DNA of 64,000 nucleotides from an uncultured Bacilli bacterium (GCA_944350425.1 CALVOX010000004.1:1-64000); one strand, 5' to 3'; counted from the first letter of the stretch, positions 24,922 to 33,699 are shown. The notes: a model not told the origin generated them from the sequence alone. Made by a program: numbers and translations.

Positions 24922-26091
24922 ATGTCAAAAAATTTACTTATTGCTCATGGCGGCGGACCAACTGCTGTAATTAATGCTTCACTTTATGGTGCATTAAAAG
25001 AGTTAAAAGATTCTAAATTTGGTGGGAAAATTTATGCTCCAAGATTTGGAAGTGATGGATTAGTTAATGAAGATTTTGTCGATTTAACTAATATTTCTGA
25101 AGAGGATTTAGAACTTTTAAAAACCACACCAGGAAGTGCAATTGGTTCATCAAGATTCCCTTTATATGATAAAGAATATGAACAAATCATCGATGTTTTA
25201 ATTAAATATAATATAGGTTATGTTCTTTTTACTGGTGGAAATGGCTCAATGGACACAATCGGTAATATATATAAACACGCTTTAAAGAGAAATTATGATG
25301 TAACTTGTGTTGGAATTCCAAAAACTGTTGATAACGATCTTGGTATTACTGATCATGCTCCAGGATATGCTTCTTGTGCAAACTACATTATTCAATCAGT
25401 AAAAGACGTTTGTAACGATGTAAAAGGATTCCCAATCCATGTATGTGTTATCGAACTTATGGGTAGAAATGCTGGTTGGCTTACTGCTGCTAGTGCTCTA
25501 GCTAGAGATAAAAAAGGCGCTGCACCACATTTAATTTATTTACCAGAAGTACCATTTGATGAAGATAAATTTATTGAAGATGTTAAAAGAGAGTGGGATA
25601 AAAATCATGGTGGAGTAGTTGTTTGTTGTAGCGAAGGTTTAAAAGATAAAGATGGAAAGCCAATTGTAAAACCTATATATAAAACAGAAAGAGCAACATA
25701 TTTTGGAGATGTTTCAACCCATTTAGCCACATTAGTTATTCAAAAACTTGGTATTAAAGCTAGAAGTGAAAAACCAGGTCTTTTACAAAGATGTTCTTCA
25801 ACTTTAACTTCAAAAGTAGATGTTGATGAAGCTGTTTTATGTGGAAAAGAAGCAATTAAAGCGGCTTTAGCACATAAAAATGGCGTAATGGTTGGTATAA
25901 AAAGAGTCTCATCAAATCCATATAAAATTGAAACTATCTTAATTCCAATTGATGAAGTTATGATGAAAGAAAGAACATTCCCTTTATCTTATATTAAAAA
26001 TGGTAACGATGTTAGTGATGAGTTTGTTGAATGGTTAAGACCTCTTGTAAATGAACCTCAAAAAACTATTTCTTTTGTTGATAAAGATTAA
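24922..26091 (+). CDS. 6-phosphofructokinase, possibly PPi-dependent
   Basis: 389 aa phosphofructokinase-family enzyme producing fructose-1,6-bisphosphate (or tagatose-1,6-bisphosphate). The N-terminal loop is GGGPTAVINAS; GGNGSMDT (105-112) and PKTVDNDL (133-140) line the active site, and ELMGRNAGWLTA follows. The lysine in PKTVDND is the mark of pyrophosphate-using enzymes, while Gly108 at the E. coli Gly104 position is the mark of ATP users, so the phosphoryl donor is open. SD AAGGGGAA lies before the ATG. It is cotranscribed with nagA and ends at a two-way terminator shared with the convergent aldolase gene. Confidence 0.9.
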   Translation: MSKNLLIAHGGGPTAVINASLYGALKELKDSKFGGKIYAPRFGSDGLVNEDFVDLTNISEEDLELLKTTPGSAIGSSRFPLYDKEYEQIIDVLIKYNIGYVLFTGGNGSMDTIGNIYKHALKRNYDVTCVGIPKTVDNDLGITDHAPGYASCANYIIQSVKDVCNDVKGFPIHVCVIELMGRNAGWLTAASALARDKKGAAPHLIYLPEVPFDEDKFIEDVKREWDKNHGGVVVCCSEGLKDKDGKPIVKPIYKTERATYFGDVSTHLATLVIQKLGIKARSEKPGLLQRCSSTLTSKVDVDEAVLCGKEAIKAALAHKNGVMVGIKRVSSNPYKIETILIPIDEVMMKERTFPLSYIKNGNDVSDEFVEWLRPLVNEPQKTISFVDKD

Positions 26092-26114
26092 AATATAAAA
26101 AATAATGTAAACAA

Positions 26115-26149
26115 AAAAAGGAACTGATTACAATTACCAGTTCCTTTTT
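26115..26149. terminator. Bidirectional terminator between pfk and fba
   Basis: Stem AAAAAGGAACTG (26115-26126) / CAGTTCCTTTTT (26138-26149), 12 bp, with A and T runs on both sides. Confidence 0.93.
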
Positions 26150-26166
26150 AATATGTTTTTATTAAA

Positions 26167-27276
26167 TTATTTAACTGTTTTCATAATTTCAACAGCATCA
26201 CCGACGCTACCGAAATATGAAGAAGCACTTAAGACAATTTCTTTTACCGCTAAAACAAGTAAAGGAGCAATTTCGTTTAATTCTTCGTTCCAACCTTTGT
26301 TTGTTTCGAGTTCATTAATGTATTCTCTTAAGTATTTTCTATATTCGAAAGACTTTCTATCAGCAACTAAAAGTGGATAAATCTTGGATGTTTCTCTTTT
26401 TTCTTTGTGTTGATCAAAATATTCAAGTAAGTTTCTAGTTGTTGCAAGTCTAATGTCTGTATCCATATTAATTTTGGAGATACCTGAAGGAATGACTTCC
26501 ATTAATTGATCTAATGGAATTCCGTGACCGCCAACTTCTCCACCTAATGCATTGATTTCGTTTAAGATATATTGAGGAACTAAGCTTGAACCATGGGAAA
26601 CAAGAGTTGCATCAATTTTTTCATGCATCATATTTTCCATTGTTGCAATAACGATTTCTTTTCTTAATTTAACATTATCGCCTTTTACTGCACCGTGTTT
26701 TGTTCCATAAGAAATAGCTAACGAATCAACGCCAGTTCTTTTTAAGAAATCAACTGCTGTAATTGGATTAGTATAAGTGGAAGATGCAGCAAATACATGG
26801 TCTTCTACGCCAGCTAAAACACCGAGTTCAGCTTCAACAACTGCACCATGTTTATGAGCATAGGTTGCAACTTTTTTAGCTAATTTAACATTTTCTTCAT
26901 AAGGAAGCGAACTTCCATCAATCATGACGCTATTAAAGCCAGCATCAACGCACATTTTTGCGGATTCATAACTTCTACCATGATCTAAGTGTAATGAAAT
27001 TGGAACAGGAGATTTTTCTGCTAATTTTTTAACATATTTAGCAATTCTTTTAGCACCTAATTTTTTTTCTTCCATTGTTCCGTTTAAGAAGTCAGGATTT
27101 CCACCAATATAAGCTAATCCTGGTTCAGCAACTTGAATAATTGCACCACATCTTAATTCTTCGCAAGCTTCGATGATAGCTTTAGCTTGGATTAATGTGT
27201 TGACGTTAAAAGCACCGTGAGCAATTTTGTGGTCTCTAGCGTACTTTAAGATGTAATTTGATGATACATATGGCAT
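26167..27276 (-). CDS. fba: Class II fructose-bisphosphate aldolase
   Basis: 369 aa zinc-dependent aldolase that splits fructose-1,6-bisphosphate (or tagatose-1,6-bisphosphate) into DHAP and glyceraldehyde-3-P. HGAFNVNTL lies near the N-terminus, SLHLDHGRSYE carries the catalytic Asp and a zinc His, then come ISYGTKHG and LVSHGSS, and NMDTDIRLA for phosphate binding. It is one of the longer class II forms; GatY/AgaY types are shorter, which favours the fructose role. SD GAGAGGT precedes the ATG on the minus strand. It diverges from the ROK gene across an intergenic region with a TTTCGTTTA...TAAACGAAA pair. Confidence 0.92.
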   Translation of the reverse strand: MPYVSSNYILKYARDHKIAHGAFNVNTLIQAKAIIEACEELRCGAIIQVAEPGLAYIGGNPDFLNGTMEEKKLGAKRIAKYVKKLAEKSPVPISLHLDHGRSYESAKMCVDAGFNSVMIDGSSLPYEENVKLAKKVATYAHKHGAVVEAELGVLAGVEDHVFAASSTYTNPITAVDFLKRTGVDSLAISYGTKHGAVKGDNVKLRKEIVIATMENMMHEKIDATLVSHGSSLVPQYILNEINALGGEVGGHGIPLDQLMEVIPSGISKINMDTDIRLATTRNLLEYFDQHKEKRETSKIYPLLVADRKSFEYRKYLREYINELETNKGWNEELNEIAPLLVLAVKEIVLSASSYFGSVGDAVEIMKTVK

Positions 27277-27376
27277 ATTTTTTACCTCTCTTTTAATATA
27301 AGTAATTATATTATCGATTATTATTTGATTATATTCTAAACAAATAGTTTAATAATTTTACTTTTTTTAAATATAT

Positions 27377-27410
27377 TTTCGTTTATAAATACATATGGTT
27401 TTAAACGAAA
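27377..27410. promoter_or_regulatory. Inverted TTTCGTTTA / TAAACGAAA pair between fba and ROK gene
   Basis: TTTCGTTTA (27377-27385), 16-bp spacer, TAAACGAAA (27402-27410). Same core as the deoR inverted repeat, with a longer spacer. It could serve both divergent genes. Confidence 0.55.
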
Positions 27411-27524
27411 GATAAATCGTCAGAATTGATAAATGACTTTAATATGAATATCATTAAATTTTAGTTTAATCCAACTTATTTTTTATATAAAATATATTTA
27501 AATTAATTAAAAGAAGGATTTATT

Positions 27525-28475
27525 ATGGAAAAAGTAAATATAGGTGTAGATGTCGGTGGAATGTCTATTAAAGCCGGTTTAGTAAATCATAATGGCGATA
27601 TTTTATTTAAAAAATCTTGTGTTACTGATGGTAAAAATGTTCCAAAGTTTTTGGAAGATATGAAGAATCTTTTAAAAGAAATTATTAAAGAAGGAAATAA
27701 ACTCAATTTAGAGATTGGTGGTATTGGTTTTGGTGTTCCTGGAATGGTCAATAATAAACTAGGAACTATTGATAAAATGGCCAATATTAGCGGAAGAAAT
27801 ATCCCATTAAGAGAATATCTAGCTGATTTAAACTTGCCTATTTATATTTCTAATGATGCAAATGTTGCTGCTCTTGCTGAACAAAAATTTGGCGCTGCTA
27901 AAGGTTATCAAGATGTTATTTTATTAACTCTTGGTACCGGAGTAGGTGGAGGAGTCATCTGCGATGGAAGGCTTTATGAAGGAAATGAAGGAAAAGGAGC
28001 AGAACTAGGACATGTTTGCTTAATACTAAATGGTAGACAATGTGGTTGTGGAAGAAAAGGCTGCTTAGAAACTTATGCTTCTGCTAGTGCTCTTTTAAGA
28101 GATACAAAAGAAATGATGGAAGAACATAAAGATTCGATTATGTGGGAATATGCAAACAATGATATAAATAATGTCTCTGGTTTAACCTCATTTGAATGTG
28201 CAAAAAAAGGAGATAAATGGGCTAACGAAGTTATCGATAATTATGTAATGTATCTTGGCGAAGGTATGCTTGATTTTTGTAATATTTTTAGACCAGAAGT
28301 ATTTGTTATTGGTGGAGGGATTTCTAACCAAGGCAAATATCTAACTGATAAGTTACAAAAATATCTTGAAGACCATAATTATGGTTATGAAAGTGCTCCA
28401 AAAAGTGAAGTAGTTGTTGCAAAACTTAAAAATGATGCTGGAATTATAGGGGCAGCTTCATTACTTATTGATTAG
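27525..28475 (+). CDS. ROK-family sugar kinase
   Basis: 316 aa hexose kinase of the ROK family. The ATP-binding start is GVDVGGMSIKAGLV, the catalytic region holds ISNDANVAALAE, a glycine-rich LGTGVGGGVI follows, and the zinc-binding CGCGRKGCLETYAS signature is intact, with GGGISNQG near the end. Relatives phosphorylate glucose, GlcNAc or other amino sugars at C6. SD AAGAAGG precedes the ATG. By location and the shared operator motif it likely feeds NagA with an N-acetylhexosamine-6-phosphate, but glucose is equally possible by sequence. A strong terminator follows. Confidence 0.9.
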   Translation: MEKVNIGVDVGGMSIKAGLVNHNGDILFKKSCVTDGKNVPKFLEDMKNLLKEIIKEGNKLNLEIGGIGFGVPGMVNNKLGTIDKMANISGRNIPLREYLADLNLPIYISNDANVAALAEQKFGAAKGYQDVILLTLGTGVGGGVICDGRLYEGNEGKGAELGHVCLILNGRQCGCGRKGCLETYASASALLRDTKEMMEEHKDSIMWEYANNDINNVSGLTSFECAKKGDKWANEVIDNYVMYLGEGMLDFCNIFRPEVFVIGGGISNQGKYLTDKLQKYLEDHNYGYESAPKSEVVVAKLKNDAGIIGAASLLID

Positions 28476-28500
28476 TTTAATAATTAAAATAATTTAGAAT

Positions 28501-28545
28501 AATAAAGACCATTAAATCGTTTTTCTAGATTTAATGGTCTTTATT
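28501..28545 (+). terminator. Rho-independent terminator after the ROK gene
   Basis: 18-bp perfect stem: AATAAAGACCATTAAATC (28501-28518) and its complement (28528-28545), 9-nt loop. Confidence 0.9.
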
Positions 28546-28665
28546 TATTTATATTAGTTTATTACATTTAATTGAATGCTTATTTTATATATAGCTTTTA
28601 TATTTCTTAGGTTTTAAAACGATGTGAAATTTTTCAATTTATGCTTTTTTATATTATCTAATTTT

Positions 28666-28717
28666 TATAAAATATTAGAGGGCTACTCCTAAATAATAAA
28701 AGAAGGGAGTCTTTTTT
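28666..28717 (+). promoter_or_regulatory. Candidate pyrG leader with CTP-sensing attenuator
   Basis: A -10 TATAAA (28666-28671) would start RNA at GGGCT (28680). The RNA then has ACTCCT (28685-28690), which pairs with GGGAGT (28705-28710), followed by six T. B. subtilis pyrG has the same plan: pppGGGC start, C/U-rich strand, terminator, and anti-termination by added G residues when CTP is low. The stem is short and the -35 weak. Confidence 0.45.
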
Positions 28718-28722
28718 ATTTT

Positions 28723-30345
28723 ATGAATAAAAATATGAAATTTATATTTGTTACAGGCGGAGTCGTTTCTTCTTTAGGCAAAGGAATTAGTGCTGCTTGT
28801 ATAGGGAGATTACTTAAAAGACGTGGACTTAATATATTTTCTATTAAATTAGATCCTTACTTAAATGTTGACCCAGGAACTATGTCACCATATCAACATG
28901 GTGAAGTTTTTGTTACTAAAGATGGTGCCGAAACTGATTTAGATTTAGGTCACTACGAAAGAATCATCAATTCATCTTTAACCAAAGAAAGTAGCGTTTC
29001 TAGCGGACAAATTTATTCAACCGTTATCGAAAAAGAAAGAAAAGGTGAATATTTAGGGGCAACAATTCAAATTATTCCTCATATTACTAATGAGATTATT
29101 TATCGATTAGAAAAAGGGTTTAATGCAAAAGGTGATACTGATGTTTGCATTGTTGAAATAGGTGGAACTGTAGGTGATATCGAATCGCAACCATTTATAG
29201 AAGCTATTAGGCAAATTAGAAGAGAGTTAGGTTATAAAAATACATTTTTTATTCATGCAACTTTAGTCCCTTATCTTAAAACCAGTGGAGAAATTAAGAC
29301 AAAACCTACCCAACACTCAGTAAAAGAATTACTGGGTTTAGGAATTCAGCCAGATGCCTTACTTTTAAGATGCGAAAAAGAAATTGATAAAATTAGTAAA
29401 GACAAAGTCGCATTATTCTGCAATTTACCTAAAGAAAATGTTATTTCTGTTAAAGATGTCCCAATCGTTTATCAAGTAGCTTTAGAGCTTCAAAAGCAAC
29501 ATTTAGACGATATCATTTTAGAACATTTTGGTTATAGTAACCTTCCTCAAGCAAATATGGATGATTGGAAAGGATTAATTAAAAAGATTTCTGATTTAAA
29601 AGAAAGTGTCAATATTGCTTTAGTTGGAAAATATGTTGAACTTCATGATGCTTATATTTCTGTTGTTGAATCACTTAAATATGCCGGGTATGAAGTAAAT
29701 AAAAAAGTTAAAATTACCTGGGTAAATTCTGAGCATTTAGATGAAACTAATATAGAAGAGACATTTAATGGCGTTAATGGCGTTGTTGTTCCGGGAGGCT
29801 TTGGAAATAGAGGAATTGAAGGTAAAATACTCGCAATTAAGTTTGCACGTGAAAACAAAATACCATTCCTAGGCTTATGTCTTGGTATGCAACTCTCATT
29901 AATTGAAATTGCTAGAGATGTTTTGAACTTAAAAGACGCTAATTCAACTGAATTCGATTCAAAAACTCTATATAAGATTATAGATTATCTACCAGATCAA
30001 TATGAAGGAATTAAACTTGGTGGTACTATGAGACTTGGAGAATATGATTGTAAAGTTTTAAAAGATACTTTAGCATATTCTTTATATAATAAAGATTTAA
30101 TTAAAGAAAGACATAGACATAGATATGAATTTAATAACGATTTTAAGAAAGAATTTGAACAAAATGGTGTAGTTTTCTCTGGTATTAATCCTCAAACTAA
30201 TCTTTGTGAAATGATTGAACTTAAAAATCATCCTTACTTCATAGCTTGTCAATTCCATCCAGAATTTTTATCTAGACCTTTACAACCACACCCTTTATTT
30301 TTAGGTTTAGTTAAAACCGCTATTAAAAGAGAAGAACATGAATAA
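28723..30345 (+). CDS. pyrG: CTP synthase (glutamine-hydrolysing)
   Basis: 540 aa enzyme making CTP from UTP, ATP and glutamine. The synthetase domain starts FIFVTGGVVSSLGKG and has SIKLDPYLNVDPGTMSP and GGTVGDIE. The glutamine amidotransferase domain has GGFGNRG, the nucleophile elbow FLGLCLGMQ, and the closing CQFHPEF. Two starts are possible: ATG 28723 or ATG 28735, which gives the more usual N-terminus MKFIFVTGG. The likely SD (GAAGGGAG, 28702-28709) overlaps the terminator strand of the proposed leader. The pseudouridine synthase gene overlaps its end by 8 bp. Confidence 0.97.
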   Translation: MNKNMKFIFVTGGVVSSLGKGISAACIGRLLKRRGLNIFSIKLDPYLNVDPGTMSPYQHGEVFVTKDGAETDLDLGHYERIINSSLTKESSVSSGQIYSTVIEKERKGEYLGATIQIIPHITNEIIYRLEKGFNAKGDTDVCIVEIGGTVGDIESQPFIEAIRQIRRELGYKNTFFIHATLVPYLKTSGEIKTKPTQHSVKELLGLGIQPDALLLRCEKEIDKISKDKVALFCNLPKENVISVKDVPIVYQVALELQKQHLDDIILEHFGYSNLPQANMDDWKGLIKKISDLKESVNIALVGKYVELHDAYISVVESLKYAGYEVNKKVKITWVNSEHLDETNIEETFNGVNGVVVPGGFGNRGIEGKILAIKFARENKIPFLGLCLGMQLSLIEIARDVLNLKDANSTEFDSKTLYKIIDYLPDQYEGIKLGGTMRLGEYDCKVLKDTLAYSLYNKDLIKERHRHRYEFNNDFKKEFEQNGVVFSGINPQTNLCEMIELKNHPYFIACQFHPEFLSRPLQPHPLFLGLVKTAIKREEHE

Positions 30346-31261
30346 AAACTATAAAGAAAATTTAAAAACAAGAAATATTAAAGAAACTAAAAAAAGATTA
30401 GATATTAAAGAATATAAAGTTAAAGAATCAAAAGAATTGCTTGAATACTTGATTATTAACTTAGGTTTTTCAAGAAATAATGCTAAGTCTTTATTATCGC
30501 ATCATTTAGTAGCAATTAATGGTGCGCCTATTTCACAATTTAATTTTATGTTAAGTAAAGATGATGATCTGATTATTTCGAAAAAACCTATCAAAAGAAA
30601 AGAAAGAAGTAATTTGCCTATTATCTTTGAAAATGATGATATTATCGTTATCAATAAGCCTTATGGATTGCTCTCAGTAGCTAGCGATAAAGAAAAATCT
30701 TCAACCGCTTATAGAATGGTGATGGATTATCTTCAAGAAAAAGACCGTAAAGCTAGAATTTATGTTGTTCATCGTTTAGATAAAGAAACTAGCGGTGTTT
30801 TAATGTTTGCGAAAAACGAAAAAGTAAAAGAAGCTTTACAAGAAAAATGGAATGATATCGTTTTAAAAAGAGGATATTATGCCGCCGTAGAAGGAGTTAT
30901 GGCAAAAAAAGAAGATCATATTGTGAACTATTTAAATATGAATTCTTTAAATCTTATGTATATATCCTCTAAATTTGATAAAAAAGCTCAGAAATGTATT
31001 ACAAATTACAAAGTTATAAAAGAAAATAAAAAATATTCTTTGCTTGATGTTAATATTGAAACAGGAAGAAAAAACCAAATTAGAGTAACTCTTGGCTCTT
31101 TAAATCATTATGTTTTAGGCGATGATAAATATGGAAATCCTGAAAATCCATTAAACAGATTATGTTTACATGCTTATAACCTTACTTTTATAAATCCTTT
31201 AGATAATAAAAAATACGATTTTACTGCACCAATGCCTAAAGAATTTTCAAATTTATTTTAA
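30338..31261 (+). CDS. RluA-family pseudouridine synthase
   Basis: 307 aa RNA pseudouridine synthase. An S4-like RNA-binding region (about residues 30-80; LGFSRNNAKSLLSHHLVAIN) precedes the catalytic domain. That domain has VVHRLDKETSGVLMFAKN, with the catalytic Asp, and GRKNQIRVTLGSLNHYVLGDDKYG, the usual RluA third motif. The target could be 23S rRNA (RluD-like) or tRNA; sequence alone does not decide. The ATG lies 8 bp inside pyrG, so the genes are translationally coupled. The first 30 residues are very Lys-rich. Confidence 0.9.
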   Translation: MNKNYKENLKTRNIKETKKRLDIKEYKVKESKELLEYLIINLGFSRNNAKSLLSHHLVAINGAPISQFNFMLSKDDDLIISKKPIKRKERSNLPIIFENDDIIVINKPYGLLSVASDKEKSSTAYRMVMDYLQEKDRKARIYVVHRLDKETSGVLMFAKNEKVKEALQEKWNDIVLKRGYYAAVEGVMAKKEDHIVNYLNMNSLNLMYISSKFDKKAQKCITNYKVIKENKKYSLLDVNIETGRKNQIRVTLGSLNHYVLGDDKYGNPENPLNRLCLHAYNLTFINPLDNKKYDFTAPMPKEFSNLF

Positions 31262-31269
31262 TTATCAAT

Positions 31270-31298
31270 TTTACTTTCAAAAAAACTTAAAGTATTAT
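31270..31298 (+). promoter_or_regulatory. Promoter of the DUF1538/PII operon (leaderless candidate)
   Basis: TTTACT (31270-31275), 17-bp spacer, TATTAT (31293-31298), then 12 nt to the ATG with no SD. Confidence 0.45.
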
Positions 31299-31310
31299 AA
31301 ATTATAACTA

Positions 31311-32873
31311 ATGAACAAAGTGTTGAATTTTCAAAATTTTAGATCTATTTTCAAAGAGATTTTTACTAAATTTCTCGAATCTTTTATGAGCGTTCTACCT
31401 ATTTTAGTAGTAGTAGCTGTAGTTTATGGTTTTCAATTTTTATTACTCGACTTAAATTATATTAATAAAGAAGTTATCAGTTTATCTTTGCTTATAACTT
31501 TTATTATTTCTGGCTTAGTTTTATCAATAGGGATGGGAATATTTTCTTTAGGTGCTGATATGTCAATGACTTCAATTGGACGATATGTCGGTGAAGATTT
31601 GACTAAAAGAAAAAGCATTCTTTTAATGGTAATAGTTGGGTTTTTACTAGGAACTTTAGCTACAATTGCTGAGCCTGATTTAACTGTTTTAGCTGAGTAT
31701 ATTCCTTCAGAACAACTAAATCCTTTAGTTTTTAAGGTAGTTGTAGGAATTGGAATAGGATTATTTTTAGTTTTCGGAATTTTAAGAATTTTGTTTAGTC
31801 AATCAATTAAATTATGGGTAATCTTGCTATATGGAATAGTATTTATGATCGCTTGTTTATATGGCGATGGAAACGAAGCGTTTTTAGAGCTTTCTTTTGA
31901 TGCTTCTGGGGTTACTACAGGGCAAATCACTGTACCGTTTTTGATTTCTTTTGGCGTAGGAATTGCTGGAGTTAGAGGCGGAGCACATGATAAAGATAAC
32001 TCTTTCGGTATGAGCGGAATTGCTTCGGTTGGGCCTATTATTTTAGTTTTAATATTTGGACTTATTCTTGGGCCTGTTAATTTAGAATCTCAAACTAACG
32101 ACACATATACCTTATTTGAAGCCTTTATGGTTAGTTTAGAAGACGTTGGTTTAGCAATTGCACCTATTTTAGGTTTCTTTATTTTGTATGACATTATCTT
32201 TTTAAGATTACATAAAGAAGAGTTATTTAGAATTTTAGTTGGCTTTGTCTATACTTTTGTTGGTTTAGTTATATTTTTAACAGCTGCTAACTATGGATTT
32301 ATTCCTGTTGGGAAAGCTTTAGGAGTAGGATTTATCGAGGCTAAATTTATGTATATTATTCTAGCAATCTTCTTTGGTGCTTTAGTAGTCCTTGCTGAAC
32401 CTGGTGTACATATTTTAAATGAACAAGTTGAAGATGTTTCTAATGGTAGAATTAAGAAAAAAACATTACTTTTAGGACTTTCAATAGGTGTTGCTTTATC
32501 AGTTTTAATCTCGGTTTTGAAAGCTTTATACTTTCCTCATTTATCTTTATTATATATTCTTGCTCCTGGTTATATTGTTGGATTTATTTTATCTTTATTT
32601 ATTGATGATATGTTTATAGCGGTAGCTTTTGATGGTGGCGGAATTGCTGCTGGATCAATGTCATCTGCCTTTATAATGCCATTTATTATAGGAATTGCTT
32701 CAGTTGCACCTATAAAATCTAACGGATTTGGTGTAATCGGTACAATGGTTATGTTCCCTTTTGTTACTATTGAACTTATTGGTGTTATCTCTAAAATTGA
32801 TGCTGTTATTTCTAATAAAAAAGCAAGGGATAAGATTAGAAGCGAATACGATGCTCAAATTATTACTTTTTAG
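31311..32873 (+). CDS. DUF1538 membrane protein with internal duplication
   Basis: 520 aa polytopic protein of the DUF1538 family, function unproven, probably a transporter or channel. It consists of two related halves: IAEPDLTVLAEYI (about 119-131) and LAEPGVHILNEQV (361-373), and again FDASGVTTGQITVPF (196-210) and FDGGGIAAGSMSSAF (440-454), the latter each followed by a G.GIA segment. Such inverted or tandem repeats are common in carriers. There is no SD, and a -10 box lies 12 nt before ATG. Two small PII-like genes follow at once, so it is probably gated by them, in the way AmtB is by GlnK. The ligand is unknown. Confidence 0.85.
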   Translation: MNKVLNFQNFRSIFKEIFTKFLESFMSVLPILVVVAVVYGFQFLLLDLNYINKEVISLSLLITFIISGLVLSIGMGIFSLGADMSMTSIGRYVGEDLTKRKSILLMVIVGFLLGTLATIAEPDLTVLAEYIPSEQLNPLVFKVVVGIGIGLFLVFGILRILFSQSIKLWVILLYGIVFMIACLYGDGNEAFLELSFDASGVTTGQITVPFLISFGVGIAGVRGGAHDKDNSFGMSGIASVGPIILVLIFGLILGPVNLESQTNDTYTLFEAFMVSLEDVGLAIAPILGFFILYDIIFLRLHKEELFRILVGFVYTFVGLVIFLTAANYGFIPVGKALGVGFIEAKFMYIILAIFFGALVVLAEPGVHILNEQVEDVSNGRIKKKTLLLGLSIGVALSVLISVLKALYFPHLSLLYILAPGYIVGFILSLFIDDMFIAVAFDGGGIAAGSMSSAFIMPFIIGIASVAPIKSNGFGVIGTMVMFPFVTIELIGVISKIDAVISNKKARDKIRSEYDAQIITF

Positions 32874-32882
32874 GAGTTAATT

Positions 32883-33350
32883 ATGCTTGAATTTAACATT
32901 AGAAATAAATTTTTTAAAAGGAAAACGGTAGAGAAGAAGGATTCTAAAAGTATTAATAAAGAAAAGAGATCTTATCAAGAACTTTATAAAACTGAAAAAT
33001 TATATCTTTCTATAATTATTGTTAATCGTTATCAAGGTGAATATTATGTTGAACGATTTATCAAAGAAGGTTGTTCTTTATCTTTTGTCATTTATGGAAA
33101 AGGAACTGCACCTAGTGAACTCTTATATGTTCTAGGAACTCCTCAATCAAAAAAAGATGTTGTAATTAGTGTTATCAAAGAGTCTTTAAAAGATAAAGTT
33201 AATTCAATTATTGATGAACGATTTAATTTTTCTAAAAGTGCTAAAGGCATAGCATTTATGATTGATTTTGATTCGGTCATGGGTGTTTTATCTTATAGAT
33301 ATTTAAGTGATACAAGAGTTAATGAAAGGAGAGATGGAAGTGGAAAATAA
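32883..33350 (+). CDS. PII-like signalling protein (first copy)
   Basis: 155 aa. After a basic, probably unstructured N-terminus of about 38 residues, the sequence folds as a PII-like ferredoxin domain: LYLSIIIVNRYQGEYYVERFI as first strand and helix, then a T-loop-like region (FVIYGKGTAPSELLYVLG) and VVISVIKESLKDKVNSII. It lacks the classical tyrosine-51 uridylylation site and PROSITE PII signatures, so it belongs to the divergent set found beside DUF1538 genes. SD TTAGGAG precedes the ATG, 9 nt after the membrane gene. It presumably binds a nucleotide or small ligand and docks on the DUF1538 protein. Confidence 0.7.
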   Translation: MLEFNIRNKFFKRKTVEKKDSKSINKEKRSYQELYKTEKLYLSIIIVNRYQGEYYVERFIKEGCSLSFVIYGKGTAPSELLYVLGTPQSKKDVVISVIKESLKDKVNSIIDERFNFSKSAKGIAFMIDFDSVMGVLSYRYLSDTRVNERRDGSGK

Positions 33351-33699
33351 TGAAAATATGCTTCAAAATGGTAATAACTTCTTCCTAATTATTGTAATTG
33401 TTAATAAAGGTTTCTCTGATTTAGTAATGGAAGCTGCAAGAAAAGTTGGAGCTAGAGGTGGAACAATTTTAAATGCAAGAGGAACTGGAAAGAAAGAAAT
33501 TGAAAAACACTATGGAATTGTTATCCATCCGGATAAAGAATTAGTTTTAATTGTTTCTAAAGAAGATACTAAAAATAATATTATGAAAGAAATTTATAAT
33601 GAATGCGGATTAGATTCTAAAGCCCAAGGAATTATTTTTTCTCTTAAAGTAGACAACGTTAAAGGAATGAGCGACGAACTTAGAAACATCGTTGATTAA
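33340..33699 (+). CDS. PII-like signalling protein (second copy)
   Basis: 119 aa from a GTG at 33340. The SD AAAGGAG (33325-33331) is spaced correctly for this GTG and too close to the ATG at 33334, so I prefer GTG; the gene then overlaps the first PII-like gene by 11 bp. FFLIIVIVNKGFSDLVMEAARKVGARGGTIL... is a better PII match than the first copy, with a GARGGTI/ARGTG region where canonical PII has its T-loop base, and ELVLIVSKEDTKNNIMKEI as second beta-alpha unit. Two different PII proteins in one operon could form heterotrimers. The end overlaps convergent rsmI by 4 bp. Confidence 0.8.
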   Translation: MENNENMLQNGNNFFLIIVIVNKGFSDLVMEAARKVGARGGTILNARGTGKKEIEKHYGIVIHPDKELVLIVSKEDTKNNIMKEIYNECGLDSKAQGIIFSLKVDNVKGMSDELRNIVD

